This document shows positions 24,866-33,311 of a DNA stretch of 64,000 bases, piece after piece. The stretch covers positions 62,001-126,000 of the forward strand of contig CADAAA010000002.1 in assembly GCA_902785785.1 (NCBI GenBank), written 5' to 3'. The notes below the pieces were generated by a model, which saw only the letters and a program-made list of their open reading frames with translations, ran no database searches and had not been told where the DNA came from. Both the position numbers and the translations under genes were made by a program. The DNA comes from an uncultured Bacteroidia bacterium (GTDB lineage Bacteria; Bacteroidota; Bacteroidia; Bacteroidales; UBA932). Every line of letters begins with the position of its first letter. Position 1 is the first letter of the stretch.

Positions 24866-25414
24866 CTATTTCTTGAAATAGCGGTTGTAGAGGCCCTGGA
24901 AGCCGGCTCCGTGACGGGCTTCGTCCTTGGCCATCTCGTGGATGGAGTCGTGGACGGCGTCGTAGCCGAGCTGCTTGGCGCGCTTGGCGATGGCAAGTTT
25001 GCCCTCGCAGGCGCCGCACTCGGCCTCCATGCGCTTCTTGACGTTGGTCTCGGTGTCCCAGACGACCTCGCCGAGGAGTTCGGCGATGCGGGCGGCGTGG
25101 TCGGCCTCCTCGAACGCGTAACGCTTGAAAGCGTCAGCGATCTCGGGATAGCCCTCGCGCTCGGCCTGACGGCTCATCGCGAGGTACATGCCGACCTCGG
25201 AGCATTCTCCGGTGAAATGGTCGTGCAGGCCTTGTAGGACTTCGGCGTCCTCGACCTGGCCGTCACCAAGCTTATGCTCGCAGGCCCAGTTCAGGCCTTC
25301 CTCCTTGATCTCGACGAATTTCTCCGCTTTTGCGCGGCATACCGGGCACTCTGCCGGCGGATTGTCGCCCTCATGGACGTATCCGCAGACCATGCATCTG
25401 AATTTCTTTTTCAT
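24866..25414 (-). CDS. Reverse rubrerythrin (rubredoxin N-terminal, ferritin-like C-terminal)
   Basis: 182 residues. The rubredoxin iron site comes first ([10 protein letters not shown] and CPVC, Cys7, 10, 23, 26), followed by a ferritin-like di-iron four-helix bundle with [20 protein letters not shown] and [12 protein letters not shown] supplying Glu/His ligands. Classical rubrerythrins have the opposite domain order. Such proteins reduce hydrogen peroxide in anaerobes, taking electrons from NADH via a partner reductase. It is monocistronic with its own promoter and terminator and fits an anaerobic lifestyle. Confidence 0.9.
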   Translation of the reverse strand: MKKKFRCMVCGYVHEGDNPPAECPVCRAKAEKFVEIKEEGLNWACEHKLGDGQVEDAEVLQGLHDHFTGECSEVGMYLAMSRQAEREGYPEIADAFKRYAFEEADHAARIAELLGEVVWDTETNVKKRMEAECGACEGKLAIAKRAKQLGYDAVHDSIHEMAKDEARHGAGFQGLYNRYFKK

Positions 25415-25462
25415 GACAATGGGTGTGTTTCAGTGTTATTTTGATAAATTCCAAATAGTTTT

Positions 25463-25493
25463 CAAATATATCCAATATTTTCCGTATTTGCAA
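25463..25493 (-). promoter_or_regulatory. Promoter of the rubrerythrin gene
   Basis: On the minus strand TTG (25493-25491), 20 bases, then TATATTTG (25470-25463). The leader to ATG 25414 is about 42 bases. No peroxide-regulator operator was recognised. Confidence 0.65.
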
Positions 25494-25513
25494 CCTTGCG
25501 GTTCCTTGAAAAA

Positions 25514-25541
25514 GCAGGCCGGAGATCAACCCCCGGCCTGC
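25514..25541 (-). terminator. Terminator of the susC2-susD2-DUF3823 operon
   Basis: GCAGGCCGG (25514-25522) pairs with CCGGCCTGC (25533-25541). On the minus strand the stem runs into TTTTTC. The stem core matches the terminator at 31655-31678. Confidence 0.8.
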
Positions 25542-25560
25542 AATGAAATCAAATGGATGA

Positions 25561-26355
25561 TTAATTGACCTCTTCATCCCAGTTTGTGACCTCCTCGACT
25601 TTCGAGAAGTCGCCGGACACCTTGAACACAGGAGAGAAGTTGTAGCGTTTGCTGGAGTTCGCGTTGCCATAAGCACGGGCGCCGATCCTCAGGTAGTGGG
25701 TGCGCTCGTAGACAAACTGCATGCCGCTTTCGATGGTAGGGTCGATCTTGAGTTCGATGACGGTCTGGCCGTCAGCGGTCTTGATCTTCTTCTGCTGGCC
25801 CTCCTTCTGCTTCTTGTCGAAGTCGAAGTTGTTGTTGCCGTCACTCACCCATCTGTCGGTGAAACCGAACAAGGCCACATCCACGGTCCCGGTCTGGGCC
25901 TTGTCTTCTACCTCAACCTTGAAGCGCGCGACAATCTTGCCGTCCTCGTAGGTAATCTGCGGATCCAGGATGCGGCAATACGGGGTGACGGTGAAGTCGA
26001 CCTTGTTCTCGCCCTTGTTCAACTCGAACGGTATGCTCACCGGGTAGAAGTTCTGATCCTTGGTCTCCATCCGGTACTTGGCGGCCCAGACGAGTTTGTT
26101 GCAATACGTTCCGTTACACTTGACATACCAGCTTTGGGTTTCCTCGGCGGGATTGCCCGCCAGGTCTTTCCAGCCCTCCTCGATGATGGAGATTTTGCAC
26201 GTGTTAGGGAAGGCAAACTGTATAAGCTCGCCGGTCTTGCTGTCGACGATCCTTCCTTCGACCGCGGCATTGTAATACTCCTGGTTGTCGAAGACGAACC
26301 AGTCGCAGGAGGTGACCAGAACAAGCAATGAGAGTAATACGAATATCTTTTTCAT
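25561..26355 (-). CDS. DUF3823 lipoprotein of a polysaccharide-utilisation-type operon
   Basis: 264 residues with lipobox LVTSC. The N-terminal part (VEGRIVDSKTGELIQFAFPN) is a carboxypeptidase-regulatory-like beta domain and the C-terminal part a second beta domain, as in DUF3823 proteins. Members sit directly after susC-susD pairs and are likely surface glycan-binding lipoproteins. That position is seen here: it starts 16 bases after susD2 and ends the operon at a terminator. The ligand is unknown. Confidence 0.82.
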   Translation of the reverse strand: MKKIFVLLSLLVLVTSCDWFVFDNQEYYNAAVEGRIVDSKTGELIQFAFPNTCKISIIEEGWKDLAGNPAEETQSWYVKCNGTYCNKLVWAAKYRMETKDQNFYPVSIPFELNKGENKVDFTVTPYCRILDPQITYEDGKIVARFKVEVEDKAQTGTVDVALFGFTDRWVSDGNNNFDFDKKQKEGQQKKIKTADGQTVIELKIDPTIESGMQFVYERTHYLRIGARAYGNANSSKRYNFSPVFKVSGDFSKVEEVTNWDEEVN

Positions 26356-26371
26356 GATCTTAACGCTTTAG

Positions 26372-28303
26372 TTATTCCTGGGAAGGGTTGACGGTCAGAC
26401 GGTTCTCGGCATAGTTCGGGATGCTGCCGTAGTAGTCCAACAGGTCGGTGTTGAGGCCGGTCGTGGAGTTCTGCACGTCGCTCCAATAGGCGTTGACACG
26501 CGCGTAGATGTACTTCGGGGTACCGTCGCGGAGGTCGAGCACGTTGACGGCGGTATGCTTGCGGTGCGGACCGCCCGAACGGGTGCTCAGGTACGCACGA
26601 CGGCGCCAGAGCGTGTATGTTTCGTGGCCTTCGAACGCGAACTCGATCTTGCGCTCGTGGAGGACGTTCTCCAGAGTGGGCTCGATGTCGTCGGTGAACG
26701 CGGCGCGGTGACGGATGTCGTTGAGATACTGCTTCGCCTTGGCGGCGCTGCCCTTTCCGCTTTCGGCATAGGCCTCGGCGTAGTTCAGGAGGATCTCGGC
26801 ATAGCGGATGTCGCACCAGGGGCCGGTGGACTTGTCAAGCGGCGTGTTGGGATCCAGGAATTTGCGGATACCGAAGCCGGTCGTCCAGTAGTAGGAGTGG
26901 TTGCTCGTTCCCACGTTGCCGATGTCGATGTAGGCGGACATGCCGTTCTGGCTGTCGGCACCGAGTTCGTAATAGGTCACTCCGCCCACCTTGGTGGAAT
27001 TCTCCTGATAGAACTCAAGCTTTCCGTCAGGAAGCCAGTATCCGGCCTGCGCAACGATGGTGGTGCTGCGGAACTCGCAGCCCGGATACAGCACCCAGGC
27101 CTGGAAGCGTGCGTCCTTTTTCAGGAATGGATCCTGCGGATGATCGTACTTGATGAAGTCCGCGCTCTTGTCGAAGGAGGAAGCGGAAGTCGCGATCTGT
27201 GCGAAGTAAGTATCCTCAACGCCGTCGTTCCGGGTCTTGACAGTACCGTCAGCACGGCCGCCGGCTGCGTTGTAGTCGTCAAACAGGTCGATCAGATCCG
27301 TCGTGATGGAGTAGTTGCCCCAGCCCGCATTGGTGCCGGTACCGTGCGACTGCGCCGGGGAATTGTTGCGGTCGAAGCCGTTGTCAGCATCGGCCGTGCC
27401 GTCCTTGTAGGATTTGCCGAAGATGAATTCGCAGTCCTGGCGCTCCAGGAAGAGGTTGGTGAGGTTTTCCTTCGCTTTCGAGACCGAAGTGGTCGCCCCG
27501 CCGTACAGTGAGAACTTCCCGGAGTTGATGATCTTCTCGCTGGCTTCGATGCATTTGGCGAAGTAGGCGTCAGCGTAGGAAGCCTCCATATAGGTCAGCT
27601 TCTCAGCCACGGCCTTGTAACTGGATGAGATGGCTTCCTTGCCCCAGTATTTGCTCAGGGTGGCAGCATAGAGCGCCACGCGGGACTGGAGGCCCAGGGC
27701 CGCCCATTTGCTGGCGCGGTAATTACCGCCCTTAGGCTCGTCGGGGAGAAGTTCCGCCGCCCTGTCCAGTTCGGAGATCACGAAGTCCCAGGTCTCCTTC
27801 TCGGTGCTGCGGGGGATGTATAGTCCTAGATTCTCATCTCCGTCATACTTGTCATCCAGCGGCTCGGTTACGATGGGGACGCCGCCGTAACGGCGCACCA
27901 TGGCGAAATAGCAGTAGGCGCGAACGAAGAGCGCCTCGCCCAGCATCTGGTCTCGGGTTTCCTCGTTGATGGCCTTCTTCTCGAGGGCCATGTCGATCTT
28001 CTGGATGAACTGGTTGATCGAACGCATCTTCTTGTAATTCCAGAAGCCAGTCACGGCGATGTCGTAGTCGTTGGCCTTCGAATAGGTGGCCAGGGTCGTA
28101 TGCTGGTCCTTGGTGTTGAACGCGTCCATCGGAATGGCGTTGTACACATCCGACAGGAGACGCTCCAGACCCGCCTGCGACGAAGTCATGTCTTCCTCGG
28201 ACATTTTGGTAAGGTCACCCTCCAGGCTGTCGAACAGTTTGTCGCAGGAGCAGAGGCCGAGGCCGAGGATAATGGCGAATGTATATTTAAGTATCTTTTT
28301 CAT
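26372..28303 (-). CDS. SusD/RagB-family nutrient-binding lipoprotein (susD2)
   Basis: 643 residues. Lipobox LGLCSC. The SusD fold is indicated by the helical TPR-like N-terminal half (LLSDVYNAIP, EALFVRAYCYFAMVRRYGGVPIV) and the C-terminal RHRAAFTDD / ERKIEFAFEGHETYTLWRRR region typical of the family. SusD proteins close over the SusC channel at the cell surface and bind the oligomer substrate. It follows susC2 by 12 bases. It is ~110 residues longer than the other two SusD proteins here and not closely related to them, so this pair likely serves a different substrate. Confidence 0.92.
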   Translation of the reverse strand: MKKILKYTFAIILGLGLCSCDKLFDSLEGDLTKMSEEDMTSSQAGLERLLSDVYNAIPMDAFNTKDQHTTLATYSKANDYDIAVTGFWNYKKMRSINQFIQKIDMALEKKAINEETRDQMLGEALFVRAYCYFAMVRRYGGVPIVTEPLDDKYDGDENLGLYIPRSTEKETWDFVISELDRAAELLPDEPKGGNYRASKWAALGLQSRVALYAATLSKYWGKEAISSSYKAVAEKLTYMEASYADAYFAKCIEASEKIINSGKFSLYGGATTSVSKAKENLTNLFLERQDCEFIFGKSYKDGTADADNGFDRNNSPAQSHGTGTNAGWGNYSITTDLIDLFDDYNAAGGRADGTVKTRNDGVEDTYFAQIATSASSFDKSADFIKYDHPQDPFLKKDARFQAWVLYPGCEFRSTTIVAQAGYWLPDGKLEFYQENSTKVGGVTYYELGADSQNGMSAYIDIGNVGTSNHSYYWTTGFGIRKFLDPNTPLDKSTGPWCDIRYAEILLNYAEAYAESGKGSAAKAKQYLNDIRHRAAFTDDIEPTLENVLHERKIEFAFEGHETYTLWRRRAYLSTRSGGPHRKHTAVNVLDLRDGTPKYIYARVNAYWSDVQNSTTGLNTDLLDYYGSIPNYAENRLTVNPSQE

Positions 28304-28315
28304 CTCTTAATAAGT

Positions 28316-31300
28316 TTAGAAGCTGATGCTGGTTCCTACAACGAAAGTCTTGAGCAGAGGTGCACCGGATGCTCCTCGTCTCGAGGCCTGGTATGTCTCA
28401 GGATCCCAGACCTTCACGATGGGGTTACAGAAGGTGAGGAGGTTTGTACCGCTGGCGTAGACGCGCACCCTCTTCAGGTTAATCTTGCTGAGCACGGATT
28501 TAGGCAGTGTGTAACCGATTTCCAAGCTCTTCATGCGGAAGAAAGCGTTGTTCACCCAGGAGTAAGGCTGGTCGAAACGGTAGGTGGCGTTGGAACTGGA
28601 GTCTTCGGCTCCGGAGGCCGGGGCGAGGGCCGGCCAGTAACCGGGCACCCAGACAGAGTTCGGGTCACGCGGATCGTCATAGCCATCCGCGAGGCGGTAG
28701 TGGTCCATGTGGTTGACGAAGAGCGTCTTGCTCCAGCCATAACCCATACCGCCGGACAGCTGCATCTTCTTGTGGCTCAGGGCTGCGCCGTTGAAGGTGG
28801 CGCTGAGGTCGAAGTTCTTGTATTCCAGGAAGACCATCAGACCGAACTGGAGGGGCGGGTTGCCTTCTTTCCAGGAATAGTGGCGGTCGGCTTTCGTGAT
28901 GACGCCATCCCCATTGTAGTCATCGATCTTGTACATGCCGGGAACCATCTCGGCCATGTTCATCTTCTTGCTGCTGGAGGTATTGTACAGTATGGGATAG
29001 TCGAAGATTTCGTTCCAGTCCTTGAACTGTCCCATGCCGTTCCACTCATAGTACTTGCCGTCCAGGGCGTTGTCCCAGCGGCCTTCAGTATGCTCGTCAT
29101 AGTAGGCCTGGGAGGATTTCCATATCTTCGACCTTTCGGCCTGCTGGTAGGTGTCACGCTCGCGTGCGAAGGTCGCGGTGGCGGTGACGCGATAATTGAA
29201 GTCCTTGAAGCGCATGCGATGCGAGAGCTCGAGGTCGATACCGACGTTCTCCGTGGCGTCTAGGTTCATCTTCGGGAGGTCGATACCGTACATGTCCGGA
29301 ACGGAGGAAGCCGTTGCGGCGGACTTGCCCGTCTCCTCACGCCAGAACCAGTCGACGGAACCGCCGATGATGCCGCGGTTGATCTCCCAGTCGAAACCGA
29401 AGTCGCGCATGTACGCCTTGGTCCAGGACAGGAGGGTTTGCGCCACCGAGGTGTTGCTGTAGCCCATGATGGGGGTGTTGTCGTCGAACATGTAGTTCGT
29501 GTTGGTCTTCGAATAGCCCAGCAGGTACTGGTAGGCGGAGCCCTGGTTCTGACCGGACATACCGTCTGACCAGCGGAGCTTCAAGTTGGTCATCCAGGGG
29601 ATGGCGTTCTTGAACCATTCCTCCTGGGACACCCTCCACGCGAGGGAGTAGGACGGGAAGAGGGCCCAGCGGTATCCTGGGGCGTAGAAGGAGGATCCGT
29701 CGTAGCGGGCCATCACCTCGACGATGTATCGTCCATCGTATTCGTAGTTGATGCGGCCGATGTAGCCGGCCTTTGCGCTGCTGGAACGGGAACCGCTATT
29801 CTCTGCAGTGGAGGCGATTGCCTGATCCAGGATATCGTGCGTATAGAAGTCCTCGAACAAGCGGTCGCCCCGCAGGTTCCTGTTCCAGTTTATCTGGGCC
29901 TCAGCGGCGAGCATTGCGCCGACCGTGTGCTTGCCGAAGGTGGCCTCATAGTTGGCTTGGATCTTTCCGTAAACCTTCCGCCTGTTTTCCCATCTTTCCG
30001 TCAACGCATTCTCATCCTTGTTGTAGCTGACGAGTTCGTCCGTCTGCCAGTCATAGAGCGGGAAATGGAGGGTAAGCTGGCTGGTTTCGCGCTGCTGGTA
30101 GTCATAAGCGATCTGACCGGTGAATTTCAAACCTTTCAGGAACGGGGCCGTGTAAGTGGTGTTGAGGCTGTTCACGAATGAGGACACCGAAGTCTTGTCG
30201 TAACCGTTGGCTCCGTTCAGGGCGCCGATGGCGTTGCGGCTCTCGTTGCCGGAGTTGTACGACCAGTGTGTCGGGTTGTCGGGCACTTGCCAGGGAATCC
30301 AACGCTCGGAATAAAGGCCACGGGTGTAGAAGTTCTGGTTCGCGTTCGAAGGCGTACCCACCTTTTTGTTCCAGTTCAGGCTGGACTGGAAAACGACCTT
30401 GAGGTTCTTGGTGACATTGGTGGTCATGTTGCCCTGGAACGAGAAGCTCTTGTAACCCAGCTGCGGGCCGTTCAGGATGCCGTTGTCGGTGTTGAAGGAA
30501 CCGCTGAGGTAGTACTGCGTCTGGTTCGTGCCGCCGCTTACGGAGACCTGATGGTTCTGCTGGAAGGAGAAATCCCGGTAGAACTGGGAGTACCATTTGT
30601 TGTCCGTGTAACCCGGATCGCCGTTCTTGTAGTGATTGATGAGATCCTGGGAATACGGGGCTGACTTGCCCACGAGGGCGTACATTGCGTTGGCTTCCTC
30701 AAACCAGGTGAGGATGTCGACCTCTTCCGGGAGGGCGGTCGGGACGCCGAAGGAGAACCTGTTGGAGTATTTCACGGAAGGGGCTCCGATCGTACCCTGT
30801 TTGGTGGTCACGAGGATAACACCGTTCTGGGCGCCCATACCGTAGATGGCTGCGGAAGCGTCCTTCAGGACGGAGATGCTCTCGATATCCTCGGGGTTCA
30901 GCTGAGCCAGGACGGCGGAACTACTGTTGGAGTAGGAAGTGTTGGTCTCCTGGCTCCGGCGGGGCGCCGTGCGGACGATGCCGTCCACGATGACGAGCGG
31001 TTCGTCGTATCCGCGGAGCTTGAGGTCGGTGTTGAAGTCTCCGGCGTCGCCGGTCCTCTGGCGGATCTGGAGTCCAGGGACCTTACCCTGAAGGGAAGCC
31101 AGGACGTCCGTCTGCTTCGTAGCAGTGAGTTCCTCGCTGCGGATGTTCGAGATGGCGCTGGAGAGCGATGCCTTCTTCTGGGTACCGTATCCGACGACGA
31201 TAGTCTCGTCGAGGGTGGTGGCCTCTTCCTGAAGAGTGATGTTGAGGTTAGGTGCCGCGGTCACTTCCTGGGTCCCGTATCCGATGGATGATATCTCAAG

Positions 31301-31522
31301 GACAGCGCCTGCCGGAACAAGGAAAGAGAAATTTCCGTCAAGATCAGTGGTTACACCGTTAGAGGTCCCTTTCTGCATGATGGCAGCGCCGATAACCGGC
31401 TGCCCGTCAGCATCCAGGACCTTACCCTTTACTGCAACTTGATTCTGACCGAAAACTACCGGTATGCAGAGGAGCATACCCAAAAGGAGCGACAGAAGCC
31501 GCTGATGGAGTAGTTTCTTCAT
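28316..31522 (-). CDS. SusC/RagA-family TonB-linked outer membrane receptor (susC2)
   Basis: 1068 residues. Signal peptide to VVFGQ, then a CarboxypepD_reg-like domain (VKGKVLDADGQPVIGAAIM), the TonB-box-type stretch DETIVVGYGTQKK, a plug with SusC signatures (LQGKVPGLQIRQ, SVLKDASAAIYGMGAQNGVI) and a barrel ending in FVVGTSISF. It imports oligomers through the outer membrane with susD2. First gene of susC2-susD2-DUF3823; no glycoside hydrolase or regulator is encoded within this operon. Its promoter lies between the arms of an 11-bp inverted repeat (31571-31615), suggesting specific control. Confidence 0.94.
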   Translation of the reverse strand: MKKLLHQRLLSLLLGMLLCIPVVFGQNQVAVKGKVLDADGQPVIGAAIMQKGTSNGVTTDLDGNFSFLVPAGAVLEISSIGYGTQEVTAAPNLNITLQEEATTLDETIVVGYGTQKKASLSSAISNIRSEELTATKQTDVLASLQGKVPGLQIRQRTGDAGDFNTDLKLRGYDEPLVIVDGIVRTAPRRSQETNTSYSNSSSAVLAQLNPEDIESISVLKDASAAIYGMGAQNGVILVTTKQGTIGAPSVKYSNRFSFGVPTALPEEVDILTWFEEANAMYALVGKSAPYSQDLINHYKNGDPGYTDNKWYSQFYRDFSFQQNHQVSVSGGTNQTQYYLSGSFNTDNGILNGPQLGYKSFSFQGNMTTNVTKNLKVVFQSSLNWNKKVGTPSNANQNFYTRGLYSERWIPWQVPDNPTHWSYNSGNESRNAIGALNGANGYDKTSVSSFVNSLNTTYTAPFLKGLKFTGQIAYDYQQRETSQLTLHFPLYDWQTDELVSYNKDENALTERWENRRKVYGKIQANYEATFGKHTVGAMLAAEAQINWNRNLRGDRLFEDFYTHDILDQAIASTAENSGSRSSSAKAGYIGRINYEYDGRYIVEVMARYDGSSFYAPGYRWALFPSYSLAWRVSQEEWFKNAIPWMTNLKLRWSDGMSGQNQGSAYQYLLGYSKTNTNYMFDDNTPIMGYSNTSVAQTLLSWTKAYMRDFGFDWEINRGIIGGSVDWFWREETGKSAATASSVPDMYGIDLPKMNLDATENVGIDLELSHRMRFKDFNYRVTATATFARERDTYQQAERSKIWKSSQAYYDEHTEGRWDNALDGKYYEWNGMGQFKDWNEIFDYPILYNTSSSKKMNMAEMVPGMYKIDDYNGDGVITKADRHYSWKEGNPPLQFGLMVFLEYKNFDLSATFNGAALSHKKMQLSGGMGYGWSKTLFVNHMDHYRLADGYDDPRDPNSVWVPGYWPALAPASGAEDSSSNATYRFDQPYSWVNNAFFRMKSLEIGYTLPKSVLSKINLKRVRVYASGTNLLTFCNPIVKVWDPETYQASRRGASGAPLLKTFVVGTSISF

Positions 31523-31570
31523 AAAAGAAGTGGTTAATTAGTTATAAAAAGTGGGAAATACTGTAATGCC

Positions 31571-31615
31571 CGTATTATTTCATTTCAAATATATGAAAAA
31601 AAGCGAAATAATACG
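31571..31615 (-). promoter_or_regulatory. susC2 promoter enclosed by an 11-bp inverted repeat
   Basis: The minus-strand -7 box TATATTTG (31593-31586) lies in the middle of CGTATTATTTC (31571-31581) and GAAATAATACG (31605-31615), a perfect inverted repeat centred at 31593. A dimeric regulator binding both arms would span the core promoter. No clear -33 TTG is seen, in keeping with an activated promoter. Confidence 0.6.
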
Positions 31616-31643
31616 CTCCAATCATCATTATTTGTCACCACTG

Positions 31644-31678
31644 TATAAAAAAAGCAGGCCGGGAACGGTCCCGGCCTG
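31644..31678 (-). terminator. Terminator of the susC1-susD1 operon
   Basis: CAGGCCGGGA (31655-31664) pairs perfectly with TCCCGGCCTG (31669-31678), loop of 4, followed on the minus strand by seven T residues. It lies 24 bases after the susD1 stop. Confidence 0.9.
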
Positions 31679-31701
31679 AAAGGAATCATTGATAGTGGAT
31701 A

Positions 31702-33294
31702 CTAGTATCCAGGGTTCTGTACGATGTTGGGGTTGACGTTGAGCTCACTGAGGGGATAAGGATAATGCTCACTCTTTCCGGGAGTAAAGTCATAGTCCTT
31801 CTGCCTTACGGCTCCACCGTAATAGTCATGCCATTCGACTACCCAGCCTTCCGTACATGTCGGAATCTTCTGACGGGTCTTTCCTGCATATACGGTGGCG
31901 GCATCTCCCCATCTCACGAGGTCTGCGAAGCGCTCGTTCTCGAACGAGAGCTCGAACCTCTTCTCGTCCTTCACATTCTGGAGGGTAAGCTCAGTCAGAG
32001 GCGCATTGACGCGGGCCTGAACCTTGTTGAGGGCGGCCTTGCCGCTGCCGTCATCGCTCGTCTTGGCGCAGGCCTCGGCGTACATGAGCAGAACCTCGGC
32101 ATACCTCATGAGGATGCTGTTGTTCGCATATGCATATCCGTTACGGGCCTTCACCGCACCATCATCATAGTACGCGTATTTCATGTCGAAGTAACCCTCA
32201 TGACCGAAGAGAGGGGTGTTGACATGGAATTCCACGGGCTTTCCGTCAGGAGTGGTTCCGAAATCCATGGCGACGACATCGTCATAGGTCTTGATGGTCT
32301 CCTTGAACCTGATGGAATTCTCGCCGTCATGAGCCTTGAGGGCGTCGTAGTATTCCTTGGTAGGATTGAGGAAGCCCCAGGAGTTGTTGTAGAGGATCTT
32401 GGGCATGGCGGTCACGTGGTCGGCACGCCATCCCCACATGAGGTAAAGCATGCTGTTCGGATAGGTGTTCGTGCCATTGGGGGTAACATTGATCTCCAGG
32501 ACCTTCTCGACGCTGAGGTCGCCGGCCAGTCTCCAGAGGTTCATGTACTCGCTGCCGGGCACAAGGTCATACTTTCCGGAATCGATGACCTTCTTGAGGT
32601 TGGTCTTCGCACCGGCGTAGTCATTGTTGTAGAGCTGTGCCTTGCCTTCGAAAGCGAGGGCTGCCTCACGTGTCACGCGGATACCGCCTGCCTTGTCGTT
32701 GACGTTCTGCTTGGACGGGAGGGCCGATGCCGCAGCGTCGAACTCGGAGATGATCCAGGGCCAGAGTTCGCTGGCCGGGGTGTTCTCGGGACGCTCGGAA
32801 CCGTCCATCACGTAGTCGATCTTCGGAGGATTGCCGAAGTAGATGGTGAGGAGCATGTGTGCCCATGCCCTCCAGAACCTCGCCTCAGCCACGGCGCGTG
32901 CCTTTATGGAGCTCTCTGCCGGATCGAACTTGTCGATGATGAGGTTACACCTGTAGATGATGGCATACGGAGTCCTGTAATATCCCGAAGGAAGGTTGGA
33001 AGAACTGATGGCGAACTCGTTGATATAGGACCATTGGATGTTGTCACCTCTCTGTCCTCCACCGGCATATACGTCATCCGAAGGCAGGTTGGTCATGAAC
33101 TTGTAGTCGTAGAAGAAGCCCATCACCTGGTTGTAGACAGCAGCGATGGCTGCGGTGGCATCATCGTCCGTCTGATAGAAATCTTCCATGGATACCGCTC
33201 CCTTCTGTTGGATGTCCAGAAGGTCCTGACTGCAGGAAGTAGCGGTCATTGCTGAAAGGGCTATCGCCAAAGCTATGTATAATACCTTTTTCAT
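31702..33294 (-). CDS. SusD/RagB-family nutrient-binding lipoprotein (susD1)
   Basis: 530 residues. Lipobox MTATSCSQ. Family features include AEARFWRAWAHMLLTIYFG and the C-terminal KDEKRFELSFENERFADLVRWG. It is a close paralogue of susD3 at 46142: the stretches LLDIQQKGAVS and FYQTDDDATAAI are nearly the same in both, and the C-terminal SELNVNPNIVQNPGY matches susD3's ending. It follows susC1 by 17 bases and should partner it at the surface. Substrate unknown. Confidence 0.93.
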   Translation of the reverse strand: MKKVLYIALAIALSAMTATSCSQDLLDIQQKGAVSMEDFYQTDDDATAAIAAVYNQVMGFFYDYKFMTNLPSDDVYAGGGQRGDNIQWSYINEFAISSSNLPSGYYRTPYAIIYRCNLIIDKFDPAESSIKARAVAEARFWRAWAHMLLTIYFGNPPKIDYVMDGSERPENTPASELWPWIISEFDAAASALPSKQNVNDKAGGIRVTREAALAFEGKAQLYNNDYAGAKTNLKKVIDSGKYDLVPGSEYMNLWRLAGDLSVEKVLEINVTPNGTNTYPNSMLYLMWGWRADHVTAMPKILYNNSWGFLNPTKEYYDALKAHDGENSIRFKETIKTYDDVVAMDFGTTPDGKPVEFHVNTPLFGHEGYFDMKYAYYDDGAVKARNGYAYANNSILMRYAEVLLMYAEACAKTSDDGSGKAALNKVQARVNAPLTELTLQNVKDEKRFELSFENERFADLVRWGDAATVYAGKTRQKIPTCTEGWVVEWHDYYGGAVRQKDYDFTPGKSEHYPYPLSELNVNPNIVQNPGY

Positions 33295-33311
33295 ATAATC
33301 ATCACTTTAAA

